From assembly GCA_945903445.1 (NCBI GenBank), contig CAMDNZ010000050.1:1-21454 (forward strand): DNA of 21,454 nucleotides, in the 5' to 3' direction. The notes below the pieces were generated by a model that saw nothing but the letters and a program-made list of their open reading frames with translations, was not told the DNA's origin and did no database searches. Numbering within the stretch: the first letter of the stretch is position 1; every line of letters begins with the position of its first letter. A program made the position numbers and the translations under genes. The stretch is from Bordetella parapertussis. Its GTDB lineage: Bacteria; Pseudomonadota; Gammaproteobacteria; Burkholderiales; Burkholderiaceae_B. Below, piece by piece: positions 1 through 7,683 of the stretch.

Positions 1-387
1 TTACTCAAGCCACGCCTGGCGCTGCCCGATCAACAGATTATGCGCCATGGCAAGCAAAGTGCCGAAATGTGTTTCGTGGCCTCTGGGGCAGTCGTGGTGC
101 ATCTGCCCGATGGCACCGAGGTCGAGTTGGGCAGTGGCGAGTTCTTCGGCGAACTGGCGCTGTTGGGGCATGCCGAGCTGATTCCGCATGTGACCTCGCT
201 GGGCTATACCAAGCTGTTGTTTTTGACCCAACGCGATTTCGATGCCCTACTGGCGAACGATCCGGATTTGCGCAGTCGCATTCAGATCGTGGCAAAGCAG
301 CGACTCCGTGCAGTGGAGGTGTGGCGGCAGTTTTCGGAAGCGGCCAAAGTCGCAGAATCGTCGAGCGCGACGTCCGAGAAGCCCTAG
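1..387 (+). CDS. C-terminal cyclic-nucleotide-binding domain of a membrane transporter or channel (5' partial)
   Basis: The frame is open from the first base, so the gene begins left of the window; the ATG at 40 is internal. About 128 residues are visible. They form a cyclic-nucleotide-binding (CAP_ED) beta-roll with the segments EMCFVASGAVVVHLPDG and GEFFGELALLG, followed by a terminal helix rich in Arg and Gln. This matches the C-terminal sensor domain of bacterial cNMP-regulated K+ channels (MloK1 type) or of cation:proton antiporters that carry such a domain; the membrane part lies outside the window, so I cannot choose. In the phosphate-binding cassette the usual Arg (P-R-x-A-x-V after GE-x-A-L) appears replaced (sequence AELIPHVTS), so cAMP/cGMP binding is doubtful. 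The stop codon overlaps the stop of the convergent Nudix gene. Confidence 0.75.
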   Translation, partial: LLKPRLALPDQQIMRHGKQSAEMCFVASGAVVVHLPDGTEVELGSGEFFGELALLGHAELIPHVTSLGYTKLLFLTQRDFDALLANDPDLRSRIQIVAKQRLRAVEVWRQFSEAAKVAESSSATSEKP

Positions 388-1232
388 GTCCGATCTCGCG
401 CGAGCAGGGCACCTGCGCGCATCATGTCTTCGACCAGCACCAGCGCCGCTTCGAGCGTGAAGGCGCCTGCGTCCAGCATGTCCAGAACCTCGGCCGGGCT
501 GGCGACCGCGATCTCCTCGACCTCACCGTCCCGGTTCGCAGGCGTCACGCCCGCTGCCAGCACGCAATCGGCCACCAGTAAATCTTCGACCTGATAGCCT
601 TCGGGCAAGCGGCGGTGCATACGCAAAATGGTGCGTAAGGGCGCGCGATGGGCGATGTCGGCGAGATCCAGACCCGCTTCTTCATCGCATTCGCGCACCA
701 ATGCTTCGTCCAGGGTTTCGCCTGCGCCCACCAATCCGCCGACCAGCGTGTCCCACATACCGGGATCGGTCGATTTGCTCATGGCACGGCGGGCGATCCA
801 CAATTTGCCGTCCGGCGTCCAGGCATTCAGATGGACCGCGCGGGTGCGCAGTCCGAGCGGTCGAGCTGCGGCGCGTTCGATTCCACCCACCACATGCTTG
901 CCGCCCCATACATCCAGGCGTTCGTCGCGCCAGCCGCGCAGGCAGTCGGCGTCTCGTAGACGTTGTGCGATTTCCGTCAGGCAGGCATCGACCTCCTGGC
1001 TGCCCGCAGGGAGATCGGATGCGATATGCAGACCTTGCGCATCGAGCCGAACGCAAGCGAGATCCTGAAGTGCGTCGCACGCGGCCTGGGTCGCCCATCC
1101 GCAGGCCGTGCCTGCTATGGTGACGGCATCTGCCCGACCGGCAGGTTGTTCTTGTGCGCGCAGATTGAGCTGGGCGTACCGGCCGGCGAGCGTGGTACGC
1201 GCTCGAGCCAAATCGAAAAGCGAATTTTGCAT
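384..1232 (-). CDS. Nudix hydrolase with N-terminal DUF4743 domain
   Basis: A 282-residue protein. The C-terminal half has a complete Nudix box matching G-x5-E-x7-REUxEExGU, at roughly residues 166-188, beginning GLVGAGETLDEALVREC and ending DEEAGL, so the Mg-binding glutamates are present. The N-terminal ~120 residues match the DUF4743 extension found in fungal and plant Nudix proteins once labelled thiamin pyrophosphokinase-related; yeast and plant members hydrolyse damaged (oxidised) thiamin diphosphate. A housecleaning role on damaged cofactors is therefore a reasonable inference, but the substrate cannot be read from the sequence. The gene stands alone and is convergent with the upstream-lying cNMP-domain gene; the two stop codons interlock within the palindrome CCTAGG at about 383-388. 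Its promoter must lie in the 1233-1650 gap shared divergently with ctaC. Confidence 0.85.
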   Translation of the reverse strand: MQNSLFDLARARTTLAGRYAQLNLRAQEQPAGRADAVTIAGTACGWATQAACDALQDLACVRLDAQGLHIASDLPAGSQEVDACLTEIAQRLRDADCLRGWRDERLDVWGGKHVVGGIERAAARPLGLRTRAVHLNAWTPDGKLWIARRAMSKSTDPGMWDTLVGGLVGAGETLDEALVRECDEEAGLDLADIAHRAPLRTILRMHRRLPEGYQVEDLLVADCVLAAGVTPANRDGEVEEIAVASPAEVLDMLDAGAFTLEAALVLVEDMMRAGALLARDRT

Positions 1233-1650
1233 GCTGGCATTTTAGTGCAGGGCACCCGAACGACCTATTAGAAGTGTGCCGATTGCCGCGGCGCGTCAGG
1301 CGGTTGTACAGCACCCCGAGCGATCCGGTCTGCCGTTCGGAACGAGGGCGCATACAGCGACGTTGCGCGACGTAAGCTGCGAGTAAGTTTCAGATCAGCC
1401 TTTTGTCAGGCTCGATGCCGAATTTTTGGTGCGACGCAATAGATAAAAATCGGGCGGATTAGTTCCCCAGATTTCCCGTGCAGCGGTAACTTAGCGTTTC
1501 CGCTCCGCTATAATCTTCCGGTTTCACACTTAGATTCAAGCAGATCTTGCATGCCGCAGGGCACCATAGATGCCTCGGATCGCGGCTGTGCCGGTTCTGT
1601 ATATTCAATCATTGCGCGTGCCAAGACACGTGCTGCATTTTGAGGTCAGC
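1233..1650. other. Divergent intergenic region upstream of the cytochrome oxidase operon
   Basis: About 420 bases separate the divergent Nudix gene and ctaC. No convincing coding sequence is seen: the in-frame ATG at 1570 upstream of ctaC has no ribosome binding site, and its 27 extra residues do not resemble a signal peptide. The region carries a TATAAT hexamer at 1509-1514 oriented toward ctaC. It presumably holds the promoters of both genes. Confidence 0.6.
1509..1514 (+). promoter_or_regulatory. Candidate -10 box (TATAAT) for the cox operon
   Basis: An exact sigma70 -10 hexamer lies 137 bases upstream of the chosen ctaC start. No good -35 hexamer sits 16-18 bases upstream (GTAACT is at the expected place), so if used it may depend on an activator. 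Prediction only. Confidence 0.35.
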
Positions 1651-2802
1651 ATGACAAAGTCGAGAGGGTTACTGGGGGTCTGTGCGATGCTGGTTGGCAC
1701 TGCAGCCACCGCGCAAGTCCAGGACATGCCCGGGGGCCCCAGAGTCAACCAGCTGAATCTGCATGAGGGCGTCACCGCCATCGCGCGCGACCAGGTTTGG
1801 TTGCACTGGATGATGCTTTCGATTTGTCTGGTGATCTTTCTTGGCGTCTTCGGCGTCATGTTTTATTCGATCTGGGCACACCGCAAGTCGCGTGGTGCCA
1901 AACCGGCCACGTTTCACGAGCATCTGGGCGTCGAAATCGCCTGGACGGTCATACCCATCATCATCGTGATCGCCATGGCCTTGCCGGCCACCCGTACGGT
2001 GGTCGCCATGAAAGACACCTCCAGCGCCGACGTGACCGTCAAGGTCACCGGCTATCAGTGGAAGTGGGGCTACGAGTATCTCGACGGCAATGCCGAAGGC
2101 ATCAAGTTCCTGTCGAACTTGTCTACCCCTCGCGCTCAGCTCGAAGGCCGCGAAGCGCCGGGTCAGTTCTACCTGATGGAAGTCGACAACCACATGGTGG
2201 TGCCGGTCGACAAGAAAGTGCGTGTCGTTCTGACGGCGGCCGACGTCATCCACTCGTGGATGGTGCCTGAATTCGGCGTCAAGCAGGACGCCATTCCCGG
2301 CTTTTTGCGCGACGCGTGGTTCCGCGCCGACAAGATCGGCACGTACCGCGGTCAGTGCGCCGAGCTGTGCGGCAAGGATCACGCCTACATGCCCATCGTG
2401 GTCGATGTCGTGTCGCAGGCGGATTACGACGCCTGGGTCGCCGAGCAGAAAAAGGCGCTGAGCGCCAATGCCGACGATCCTAGTAAGGAATGGGCCGAAG
2501 AAGAACTCGTGGCACGTGGCGAGAAAGTGTATGCGGCCAATTGCGTCGCCTGTCACCAGGCGACCGGTAAGGGTTTGCCGGGTGCGTTTCCGGCGCTCGA
2601 TGGCGACGCTACCGTGCTGGGTCCGCAACAGCCGCAAATCGACGTACTGCTCAAGGGGCGTGCCGCCATGCCGCCGTTTGCCGGACAATTGAATGACGTA
2701 GAGATCGCTTCGGTCATCACCTATACCCGCCATGCTTGGAGCAACGCGGGCAAGGGCGAAGACGCCACGGTTCAACCCTCGGCGGTCGCCGCCGCGCGCT
2801 AA
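1651..2802 (+). CDS. ctaC: Cytochrome c oxidase subunit II with fused C-terminal cytochrome c domain
   Basis: 383 residues from ATG 1651, which follows a GAGGTC ribosome binding site and opens a typical signal peptide (MTKSRGLLGVCAMLVGTAATAQ); an upstream in-frame ATG at 1570 lacks both. Two membrane segments at about residues 50-73 and 90-112 are followed by a periplasmic cupredoxin domain with all CuA ligands: H201, then C236-x-E-x-C240-x3-H244-x2-M247. A cytochrome c domain follows, with CVACH at 298-302 and a probable axial Met at 340 (AAMPPF). The protein accepts electrons from soluble or membrane cytochrome c and passes them through haem c and CuA to haem a in subunit I. It is the first gene of the oxidase cluster, 96 bases before ctaD. 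Fused subunit II is common in Burkholderiales. Confidence 0.96.
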   Translation: MTKSRGLLGVCAMLVGTAATAQVQDMPGGPRVNQLNLHEGVTAIARDQVWLHWMMLSICLVIFLGVFGVMFYSIWAHRKSRGAKPATFHEHLGVEIAWTVIPIIIVIAMALPATRTVVAMKDTSSADVTVKVTGYQWKWGYEYLDGNAEGIKFLSNLSTPRAQLEGREAPGQFYLMEVDNHMVVPVDKKVRVVLTAADVIHSWMVPEFGVKQDAIPGFLRDAWFRADKIGTYRGQCAELCGKDHAYMPIVVDVVSQADYDAWVAEQKKALSANADDPSKEWAEEELVARGEKVYAANCVACHQATGKGLPGAFPALDGDATVLGPQQPQIDVLLKGRAAMPPFAGQLNDVEIASVITYTRHAWSNAGKGEDATVQPSAVAAAR

Positions 2803-2883
2803 ACGCGCAGGGCAGCACCCCAACGAATTCGTCACCATCACGATCAAAATACCTGCCACTTCCCTGGACCGGGGGCGGCGACA

Positions 2884-2890
2884 AGGAAGG
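2884..2890 (+). promoter_or_regulatory. Strong ribosome binding site of ctaD
   Basis: AAGGAGT lies 8 bases before the ATG at 2899. It is a near-perfect Shine-Dalgarno sequence and fixes the start of subunit I. Confidence 0.7.
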
Positions 2891-2898
2891 AGTCCACC

Positions 2899-4500
2899 AT
2901 GAGTAGCGTCACTGCCGATCATCTCTCGCCGGGCCACGGGCACGACGATCACCACCACGCCACCCCCACGGGTTGGCGTCGCTGGCTGTTCGCCACCAAC
3001 CACAAAGACATCGGGACGATGTATCTCATCTTCTCGTTCGTCATGCTGCTCGAAGGCGGCACCCTGGCCTTGCTGCTGCGCACCGAGCTGTTCGAGCCGG
3101 GCCTGCAATTCTTCCGTCCCGAACTGTTCAACCAGTTCACCACCATGCACGGCCTGATCATGGTGTTCGGCGCGATTATGCCGGCCTTCGTGGGTTTTGC
3201 GAACTGGATGATTCCGATGCAGATCGGTGCGTCAGACATGGCGTTCGCTCGGATGAACAACTTCAGCTTCTGGCTGTTGCCCGTGGGCGGCATTATGCTG
3301 ACGGCGTCGTTCTTCGTGCCGGGCGGTGCCACGGCCGCCGGCTGGACGCTGTATGCGCCGCTGTCGCTGCAAATGGGCCCGGGCATGGACCTGGCCATTT
3401 TCACGATGCACATCCTGGGCGCCTCGTCCATCATGGGCGCGATCAACATCATCGTCACCATCCTGAACATGCGCGCGCCTGGCATGACGCTCATGAAGAT
3501 GCCGCTGTTCTGTTGGACGTGGTTGATCACCGCCTTTCTGCTGATTGCCGTGTTGCCCGTGCTGGCCGCCGCCATCACGATGTTGCTAACCGACCGCCAT
3601 TTCGGCACCGGTTTCTTCAACGCCGCCCTGGGCGGCGATCCGGTGCTGTATCAGCACATTTTCTGGTTCTTCGGGCACCCCGAGGTCTACATCATGATCT
3701 TGCCTGCCTTCGGCATCGTCTCGGCGATCGTGCCGGCGTTCTCGCGCAAGAAGCTGTTCGGCTATGCCTCGATGGTGTATGCCACCGCCGCCATCGCGGT
3801 GTTGTCGTTCATCGTGTGGGCGCACCACATGTTCACCACCGGCATGCCCGTGACGGCGCAGCTGTACTTCATGTACGCCACCATGCTGATCTCGATTCCG
3901 ACCGGTGTGAAGGTGTTCAACTGGATCGCCACGATGTGGCGCGGCTCGATGACCTTCGAGACGCCCATGCTGTTCTCGGTCGGCTTCATTTTCGTGTTCA
4001 CGATGGGCGGTTTTACCGGCCTGATCCTGTCGGTCGCGCCGATCGACATCCAAGTCCACGACACGTACTACGTGGTGGCGCACTTCCATTACGTGCTGGT
4101 GGCGGGTTCGCTGTTTGCGCTGTTCGCGGGCACCTATTACTGGCTGCCCAAGTGGACCGGCCGCATGTATAGCGAAACGCTGGGCAAGTGGCACTTCTGG
4201 CTGTCGCTGATCTCGTTCAACGTCACGTTCTTCCCCATGCACTTCATGGGTCTGGCCGGCATGCCGCGCCGCTACGTGGATTACGCCGCGCAGTTCACGA
4301 CGTTCCACCAAGTGGCCACCATCGGTGCGTTCGTGTTCGGTCTGTCGCAATTGGTGTTCTTGTGGGCGGTTCTGCGCTGCTATGCCGGCAAGGGTGAAAA
4401 AGCCCCCGCGAAGCCGTGGGAAGGCGCCGAAGGACTGGAGTGGACGGTGCCATCGCCCGCGCCCTTCCATACCTTCGAGACGCCGCCCGAAGTGAAGTAA
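2899..4500 (+). CDS. ctaD: Cytochrome c oxidase subunit I (aa3 type)
   Basis: A 533-residue, 12-helix haem-copper oxidase subunit of normal length. Visible landmarks are a haem a ligand H84 (TMHGL), the D-channel motif GASDMAFARMNN, CuB ligand H260 with the cross-linked Y264 and proton-path E262 (GHPEVY), CuB ligands H309-H310 (WAHHMFTTG), K-channel K338 (IPTGVKVF), and H395/H397 for haem a3/a (VAHFHYVL). E262 in HPEVY, with the D and K channels, marks a type A1 oxidase. It reduces O2 to water and pumps protons across the inner membrane. It lies between ctaC and a small assembly protein gene and is clearly co-oriented with the operon. Confidence 0.98.
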   Translation: MSSVTADHLSPGHGHDDHHHATPTGWRRWLFATNHKDIGTMYLIFSFVMLLEGGTLALLLRTELFEPGLQFFRPELFNQFTTMHGLIMVFGAIMPAFVGFANWMIPMQIGASDMAFARMNNFSFWLLPVGGIMLTASFFVPGGATAAGWTLYAPLSLQMGPGMDLAIFTMHILGASSIMGAINIIVTILNMRAPGMTLMKMPLFCWTWLITAFLLIAVLPVLAAAITMLLTDRHFGTGFFNAALGGDPVLYQHIFWFFGHPEVYIMILPAFGIVSAIVPAFSRKKLFGYASMVYATAAIAVLSFIVWAHHMFTTGMPVTAQLYFMYATMLISIPTGVKVFNWIATMWRGSMTFETPMLFSVGFIFVFTMGGFTGLILSVAPIDIQVHDTYYVVAHFHYVLVAGSLFALFAGTYYWLPKWTGRMYSETLGKWHFWLSLISFNVTFFPMHFMGLAGMPRRYVDYAAQFTTFHQVATIGAFVFGLSQLVFLWAVLRCYAGKGEKAPAKPWEGAEGLEWTVPSPAPFHTFETPPEVK

Positions 4501-4519
4501 TCGCTGTATTGGAACTGTC

Positions 4520-4657
4520 ATGACACCTGAACAACGTCGCCGTAATCGAAAAGTAGGTCTGGTCTTGCTGGTGATCGTGCTGGCCATCTTTGCCTGGGTC
4601 ATCTATCGCGGGCCCGGCATGCTGGGCGGTGCGGCCGGATTGACCGGGCGTTATTAA
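4520..4657 (+). CDS. Cytochrome oxidase small assembly protein (45 aa)
   Basis: A short gene starting MTPEQRRRNRKVGLVLL, 19 bases after ctaD and ending 9 bases before the next start. It has a positively charged N-terminus and one hydrophobic segment at residues 12-29, so it is predicted to be a single-span inner-membrane protein with N-in topology. In Burkholderiales, proteins starting MTPEQ-x-x-x-N-R with one helix are found directly after ctaD and are named cytochrome oxidase small assembly proteins; the match in position, length and N-terminus supports the call. The copper chaperone gene ctaG, which I would expect next, is absent here. The Gly-rich end (GPGMLGGAAGLTGRY) is unremarkable. 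Confidence 0.75.
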   Translation: MTPEQRRRNRKVGLVLLVIVLAIFAWVIYRGPGMLGGAAGLTGRY

Positions 4658-4666
4658 GGATTGGAT

Positions 4667-4891
4667 ATGTCCGACGACTTGCGTGAGCTGTCCCAGAGAA
4701 AACCCAACTTCTTTCAGACGCTGAAAGCCGTGTTGTGGGGGTTTCTGGGGGTGCGTAAGGGGTCGGGCTACCAAGATGACATTGCCAAGCTGAATCCGGT
4801 GCATATCGTCATCGCCGGTATTCTGGGCGGCATCATTTTTGTCGGGGTGCTGCTGGTGATCGTGAAACTCGCGATTTCGAGCGTCTCGTAG
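4667..4891 (+). CDS. DUF2970 family small membrane protein
   Basis: 74 residues from ATG 4667, chosen because AAGGA (4656-4660) lies 6 bases upstream; the in-frame TTG at 4661 would abut the ribosome binding site. The signature is RKPNFFQTLKAVLWGFLGVR, then KLNPVHIVIAGILGGIIFVG, giving one amphipathic N-terminal region and one clear membrane helix at the C-terminus. DUF2970 proteins are commonly found between ctaG and ctaE in betaproteobacterial oxidase clusters. The function is unknown; a role in oxidase assembly is inferred from neighbourhood only. Confidence 0.8.
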   Translation: MSDDLRELSQRKPNFFQTLKAVLWGFLGVRKGSGYQDDIAKLNPVHIVIAGILGGIIFVGVLLVIVKLAISSVS

Positions 4892-4926
4892 AACACTTAA
4901 AAACTATTCGGATCTGGGAGAACATC

Positions 4927-5802
4927 ATGAGTGCGAGCCACTCGGTTCATTCGAAAGAGGCGCCTTACTACTACGTGCCGGCAGACTCCGGCCATCCCGT
5001 GCGGATGGCCGTGGCGCTGCTGGTGATCGGCCTGAGCGCGGCCGCATGGGTCAACGGCATCGCCGCCGGCAAGTGGACCCTGGCGGTCGGCTTCCTGATG
5101 TTCTTCGCCGTCATGTACTACTGGTTCTCCGACTCGATCGGCGAAGCGCGTCAAGGCTTGTACAGCAAGCGCATCGACGTGTCCTATCGCTGGGGCATGG
5201 CGTGGTTCATCTTCTCTGAAGTGATGTTCTTCGCCGGATTCTTCGGCGCCTTGTGGTACGTGCGCGTGGTGACCACCACGTGGTTGGGCGATTTGGATCA
5301 CCGCCTGATGTTGTGGCCCGATTTCGTGCCGACCTGGCCCAACCTGGGTCCGGCTGGCGTGGTCGAGAAATTCCAGGCCGTGGGCCCGTTGTGGTTGCCG
5401 ACCATCAACACCGCGCTGCTGCTGGCCTCGGGTGTGACCCTGACCATTTCGCATCACGCGTTGCGCTTGAATCAGCGCGGCAAGACCATGTTCTGGCTGG
5501 CGGCCACGCTGGCACTGGGCTTCACGTTCGTCGGCGTTCAAGCGTACGAATACGTCCACGCCTACACCGAACTCAACCTGCGCTTCAATTCGGGTGCATT
5601 CGGTTCGCTGTTCTACATGTTGACGGGCTTTCACGGTTTCCACGTGCTGCTGGGCGCCATCATGCTGAGCGTCATCTTTTTCCGTTTGGCGAAAGGTCAC
5701 TTCACGGCCGATAACCACTTCGGTTTCGAAGGTGCCGCATGGTATTGGCACTTCGTGGACGTGGTCTGGCTGGGCCTGTACCTGTTCATCTACTGGTTCT
5801 GA
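4927..5802 (+). CDS. ctaE: Cytochrome c oxidase subunit III
   Basis: 291 residues with seven predicted membrane helices. Typical segments include YRWGMAWFIFSEVMFFAGFF, VQAYEYVHAY, MLTGFHGFHVLLGA and WYWHFVDVVWLGLYLFIYWF at the C-terminus, the last being the family's hallmark ending. The start at 4927 follows GGGAG 6 bases upstream. Subunit III binds lipid and stabilises proton uptake into the D-channel of subunit I. It is the last plus-strand gene before a strong terminator, so it probably closes the ctaC-D-small-DUF2970-E transcript. Confidence 0.97.
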   Translation: MSASHSVHSKEAPYYYVPADSGHPVRMAVALLVIGLSAAAWVNGIAAGKWTLAVGFLMFFAVMYYWFSDSIGEARQGLYSKRIDVSYRWGMAWFIFSEVMFFAGFFGALWYVRVVTTTWLGDLDHRLMLWPDFVPTWPNLGPAGVVEKFQAVGPLWLPTINTALLLASGVTLTISHHALRLNQRGKTMFWLAATLALGFTFVGVQAYEYVHAYTELNLRFNSGAFGSLFYMLTGFHGFHVLLGAIMLSVIFFRLAKGHFTADNHFGFEGAAWYWHFVDVVWLGLYLFIYWF

Positions 5803-5847
5803 CCGCGTATTTGCCGACCCTGCGTCGGCCGGGTCGCCGGTACGGTT

Positions 5848-5887
5848 AAAATGCGGCAACTCGCCTCAGGCGAATGCCGCATTTTTT
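5848..5887. terminator. Bidirectional rho-independent terminator after ctaE
   Basis: An 11-base perfect inverted repeat, AAAATGCGGCA (5848-5858) with TGCCGCATTTT (5875-5885), encloses a second inner stem TCGCC/GGCGA (5861-5865/5869-5873). The right side ends in six Ts and the left side in As, so it can stop transcripts from both ctaE (plus) and the twin-transmembrane gene (minus). Confidence 0.85.
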
Positions 5888-5903
5888 ACATCGGGCGGCG
5901 TTG

Positions 5904-6104
5904 TCAGCGCAATCCCGTGCTTTGGATCCACCCCATCTGGTTGGCAAACAGCACGAATAGGAACAGCGCGACCGACAGGCCGATACGCACGGTCAAGGAG
6001 TTGACCATGCGGTTGCTTTTTCCCTGGTCCTTCATCATGAACACCAGGGCACTTGCAAGGCTTCCCAGGATGCCGATGAAGGCCAGAATGACGAGGTAAC
6101 GCAT
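5904..6104 (-). CDS. Twin-transmembrane protein (DUF2909 type), 66 aa
   Basis: 66 residues starting MRYLVILAFIGILGSLASAL, preceded on the minus strand by GGAGG about 6 bases upstream of the ATG. There are two hydrophobic helices, at about residues 3-23 and 37-57, separated by a charged loop (MKDQGKSNRM). Small two-helix proteins of this kind sit between subunit III and SURF1 in betaproteobacterial oxidase loci. It is transcribed opposite to the operon, divergent from SURF1 with only 31 bases between the starts, and its transcript would run into the bidirectional terminator. A role in oxidase biogenesis is inferred from position only. Confidence 0.8.
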   Translation of the reverse strand: MRYLVILAFIGILGSLASALVFMMKDQGKSNRMVNSLTVRIGLSVALFLFVLFANQMGWIQSTGLR

Positions 6105-6135
6105 ATGTGGCCTCCGAAAACGGAAATTATTGTAG

Positions 6136-6987
6136 ATGGTTCGCCCGCATTCGACTTTACGCACTTTGGCCGCGCTTGTGCTGTTAGCCGCTGCTGCCAT
6201 GGTGTTGGCGTCGCTCGGGCGCTGGCAACTGCAGCGCGGCAGTGAGCGCCGCACGATCGCGGCTGCCATCGAGGCAGGGCGCGAGGCGTCGCCGCTCGTC
6301 TTGAACGCCGAGATCGAAGCAAGTGCGCTGACGCCCTGGCGGAGTGCGCAAGCGTCGGGCCGCTGGCTGACCGACAAGACGGTGTTGATCGACAACCGCA
6401 ACCATGAAGGCCGACCTGGATACTGGGTGGCGACGCCATTGTTATTGGAAGCGTCGCGGGCGAATGCCTTGAGTGCGGGAGCGAAGGGTGGGCATGCGCT
6501 AGCGCCGCGCAGCACGGGCCAGGCCACAGGCATGCCGGCTGAGGCCGGCCCTGCCGTGCTGGTGTTGCGTGGCTGGTTGCCCCGGGTGCTGGGCGGCAAC
6601 GCACGGCCTGCCGCCGCGCCGCCACCCGAAGGTATCCAGCACGTTCGAGGCGAATTGGCACAGCGCGTGCCGCGCCTGTTCGAATTGGGTGGGGGCCAAT
6701 ACAGCGTGCTGCCCACATCCTGGCCTAAAGCCGGACCTGCGCCCTTGGTACAGAATCTCGCTTTGGACGATTACGCCCGGGCGACGGGCTTGTCGCTCAT
6801 GCCGGTGGTGCTGCAACAGTTGCAGTCTTCTGACGACGGTTTGGTGCATCAATGGCCCCAGCCGTCTATCGATTACAACCAGAACCGGGGTTATGCCCTG
6901 CAATGGTTTGCGTTCGCAGCCATTGCCGCGGGGGCATTTCTTGTCGTGATGGTGCGAGCGCTCAGGCGTCGCCGTCAGGACGCATGA
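6136..6987 (+). CDS. SURF1 family cytochrome oxidase assembly protein
   Basis: 283 residues with the classic SURF1 layout: one N-terminal helix (about 9-28) followed by LGRWQLQRG, a periplasmic domain with LIDNRNHEGRPGYWVATPL and LRGWLPR, and one C-terminal helix (about 255-275) preceded by NRGYALQWFAFA. SURF1 helps place haem a in subunit I and aids assembly of aa3 oxidase. Between ATPLLLEAS and VLVLRGW there is an extra Ala/Gly-rich stretch of roughly 25 residues compared with the compact family norm, probably a surface loop. It is divergent from the twin-transmembrane gene and followed 31 bases later by a Sco-like gene. Confidence 0.92.
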   Translation: MVRPHSTLRTLAALVLLAAAAMVLASLGRWQLQRGSERRTIAAAIEAGREASPLVLNAEIEASALTPWRSAQASGRWLTDKTVLIDNRNHEGRPGYWVATPLLLEASRANALSAGAKGGHALAPRSTGQATGMPAEAGPAVLVLRGWLPRVLGGNARPAAAPPPEGIQHVRGELAQRVPRLFELGGGQYSVLPTSWPKAGPAPLVQNLALDDYARATGLSLMPVVLQQLQSSDDGLVHQWPQPSIDYNQNRGYALQWFAFAAIAAGAFLVVMVRALRRRRQDA

Positions 6988-7018
6988 GTACCGTTTCTTT
7001 CACAGGATCTGTTCTGCC

Positions 7019-7675
7019 GTGACCTCTACACCTCGTCCGACGCCCACCGCTACGCCCGCCGCCGCCAAGCGGTCGTTGACGCCCATGATGGCCGTGTTTC
7101 TCGTCACCCTGGCACCCATCGTGGCGGCCGTCGTGCTGTACTTCAATCCGCAATGGTGGCCGTCGGAGCAGCAAAACTACGCCATTCTCGTTCAACCGCA
7201 ACGCAATGTGCCCGACGCCAGCACCTTGCCGCTGCGCACCCTGGACGGCCAACCCTTCGACCTGAACAGCCTTCAAGGGCGATGGTTATTGGTGGTAGCC
7301 GACGACGGCGATTGCGGCGACGACTGCGCGCGCAAACTGTTCATCGCCCGCAACGTACATGCCAGCCAGGGCAAGAACGTAGATCGCGCCGCCCGGGTGT
7401 GGTTGATCACCGACGATCGGCCGGTGCCGCAGCGAGTGCTCGATGCTTACGAAGGCACGATCATGCTGCGTGTCGATCCGGTCGCCGCTGCGCCGTTCTT
7501 GTTGGGCGCCGACGCCAACGCGCGCGATCGAACCGAAGTCATGCGCGCGTTGAACGCCCCCATTTGGGTGATCGATCCGCTAGGCCACCTGGTGTTGCAG
7601 TTCCCCGAGAACGCCGACCCGGTCAAGGTGCGGGACGACTTCCGCAAGCTGTTGAGAAATTCGCGCATCGGATAA
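7019..7675 (+). CDS. Membrane-anchored Sco/thioredoxin-like protein with a CxxxC motif
   Basis: 218 residues from a GTG start; AGGA lies about 12 bases upstream, so the start is moderately sure. The N-terminus is Pro/Thr/Ala-rich and cytoplasmic, followed by one membrane helix (about 22-42), then a periplasmic domain that reads like a thioredoxin/Sco fold: LRTLDGQPFDLNSLQGRW, C99-GDD-C103, then LNAPIWVIDPLGHLVLQF. The CxxxC spacing is that of Sco1 proteins, but the conserved Sco histidine before the last strands (DH-T in the sco gene of this window) is missing here. In related bacteria a protein of this sort lies between SURF1 and ctaA. It could be a thiol reductant for CuA maturation; this is inference. 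Eight bases separate it from ctaA. Confidence 0.65.
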   Translation: MTSTPRPTPTATPAAAKRSLTPMMAVFLVTLAPIVAAVVLYFNPQWWPSEQQNYAILVQPQRNVPDASTLPLRTLDGQPFDLNSLQGRWLLVVADDGDCGDDCARKLFIARNVHASQGKNVDRAARVWLITDDRPVPQRVLDAYEGTIMLRVDPVAAAPFLLGADANARDRTEVMRALNAPIWVIDPLGHLVLQFPENADPVKVRDDFRKLLRNSRIG

Positions 7676-7683
7676 TCAGGGTC

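Noticed and set aside
1570..1650. Possible 27-residue N-terminal extension of ctaC from ATG 1570
   Set aside because: No ribosome binding site precedes it, and it would bury the clear signal peptide that begins at 1651.
1669..3150. A long minus-strand open frame (about 490 codons) antisense to ctaC and the start of ctaD
   Set aside because: It is a by-product of high-GC codon bias opposite two unmistakable genes. Its His/Arg/Gly/Val-rich translation has no recognisable domain and it crosses the ctaC-ctaD gap.
7153..7683. Open frame upstream of ctaA giving a 518-residue product
   Set aside because: The extra part overlaps the Sco-like gene out of frame and is Arg/Ala-rich shadow sequence. 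ATG 7684 gives the standard haem A synthase N-terminus.
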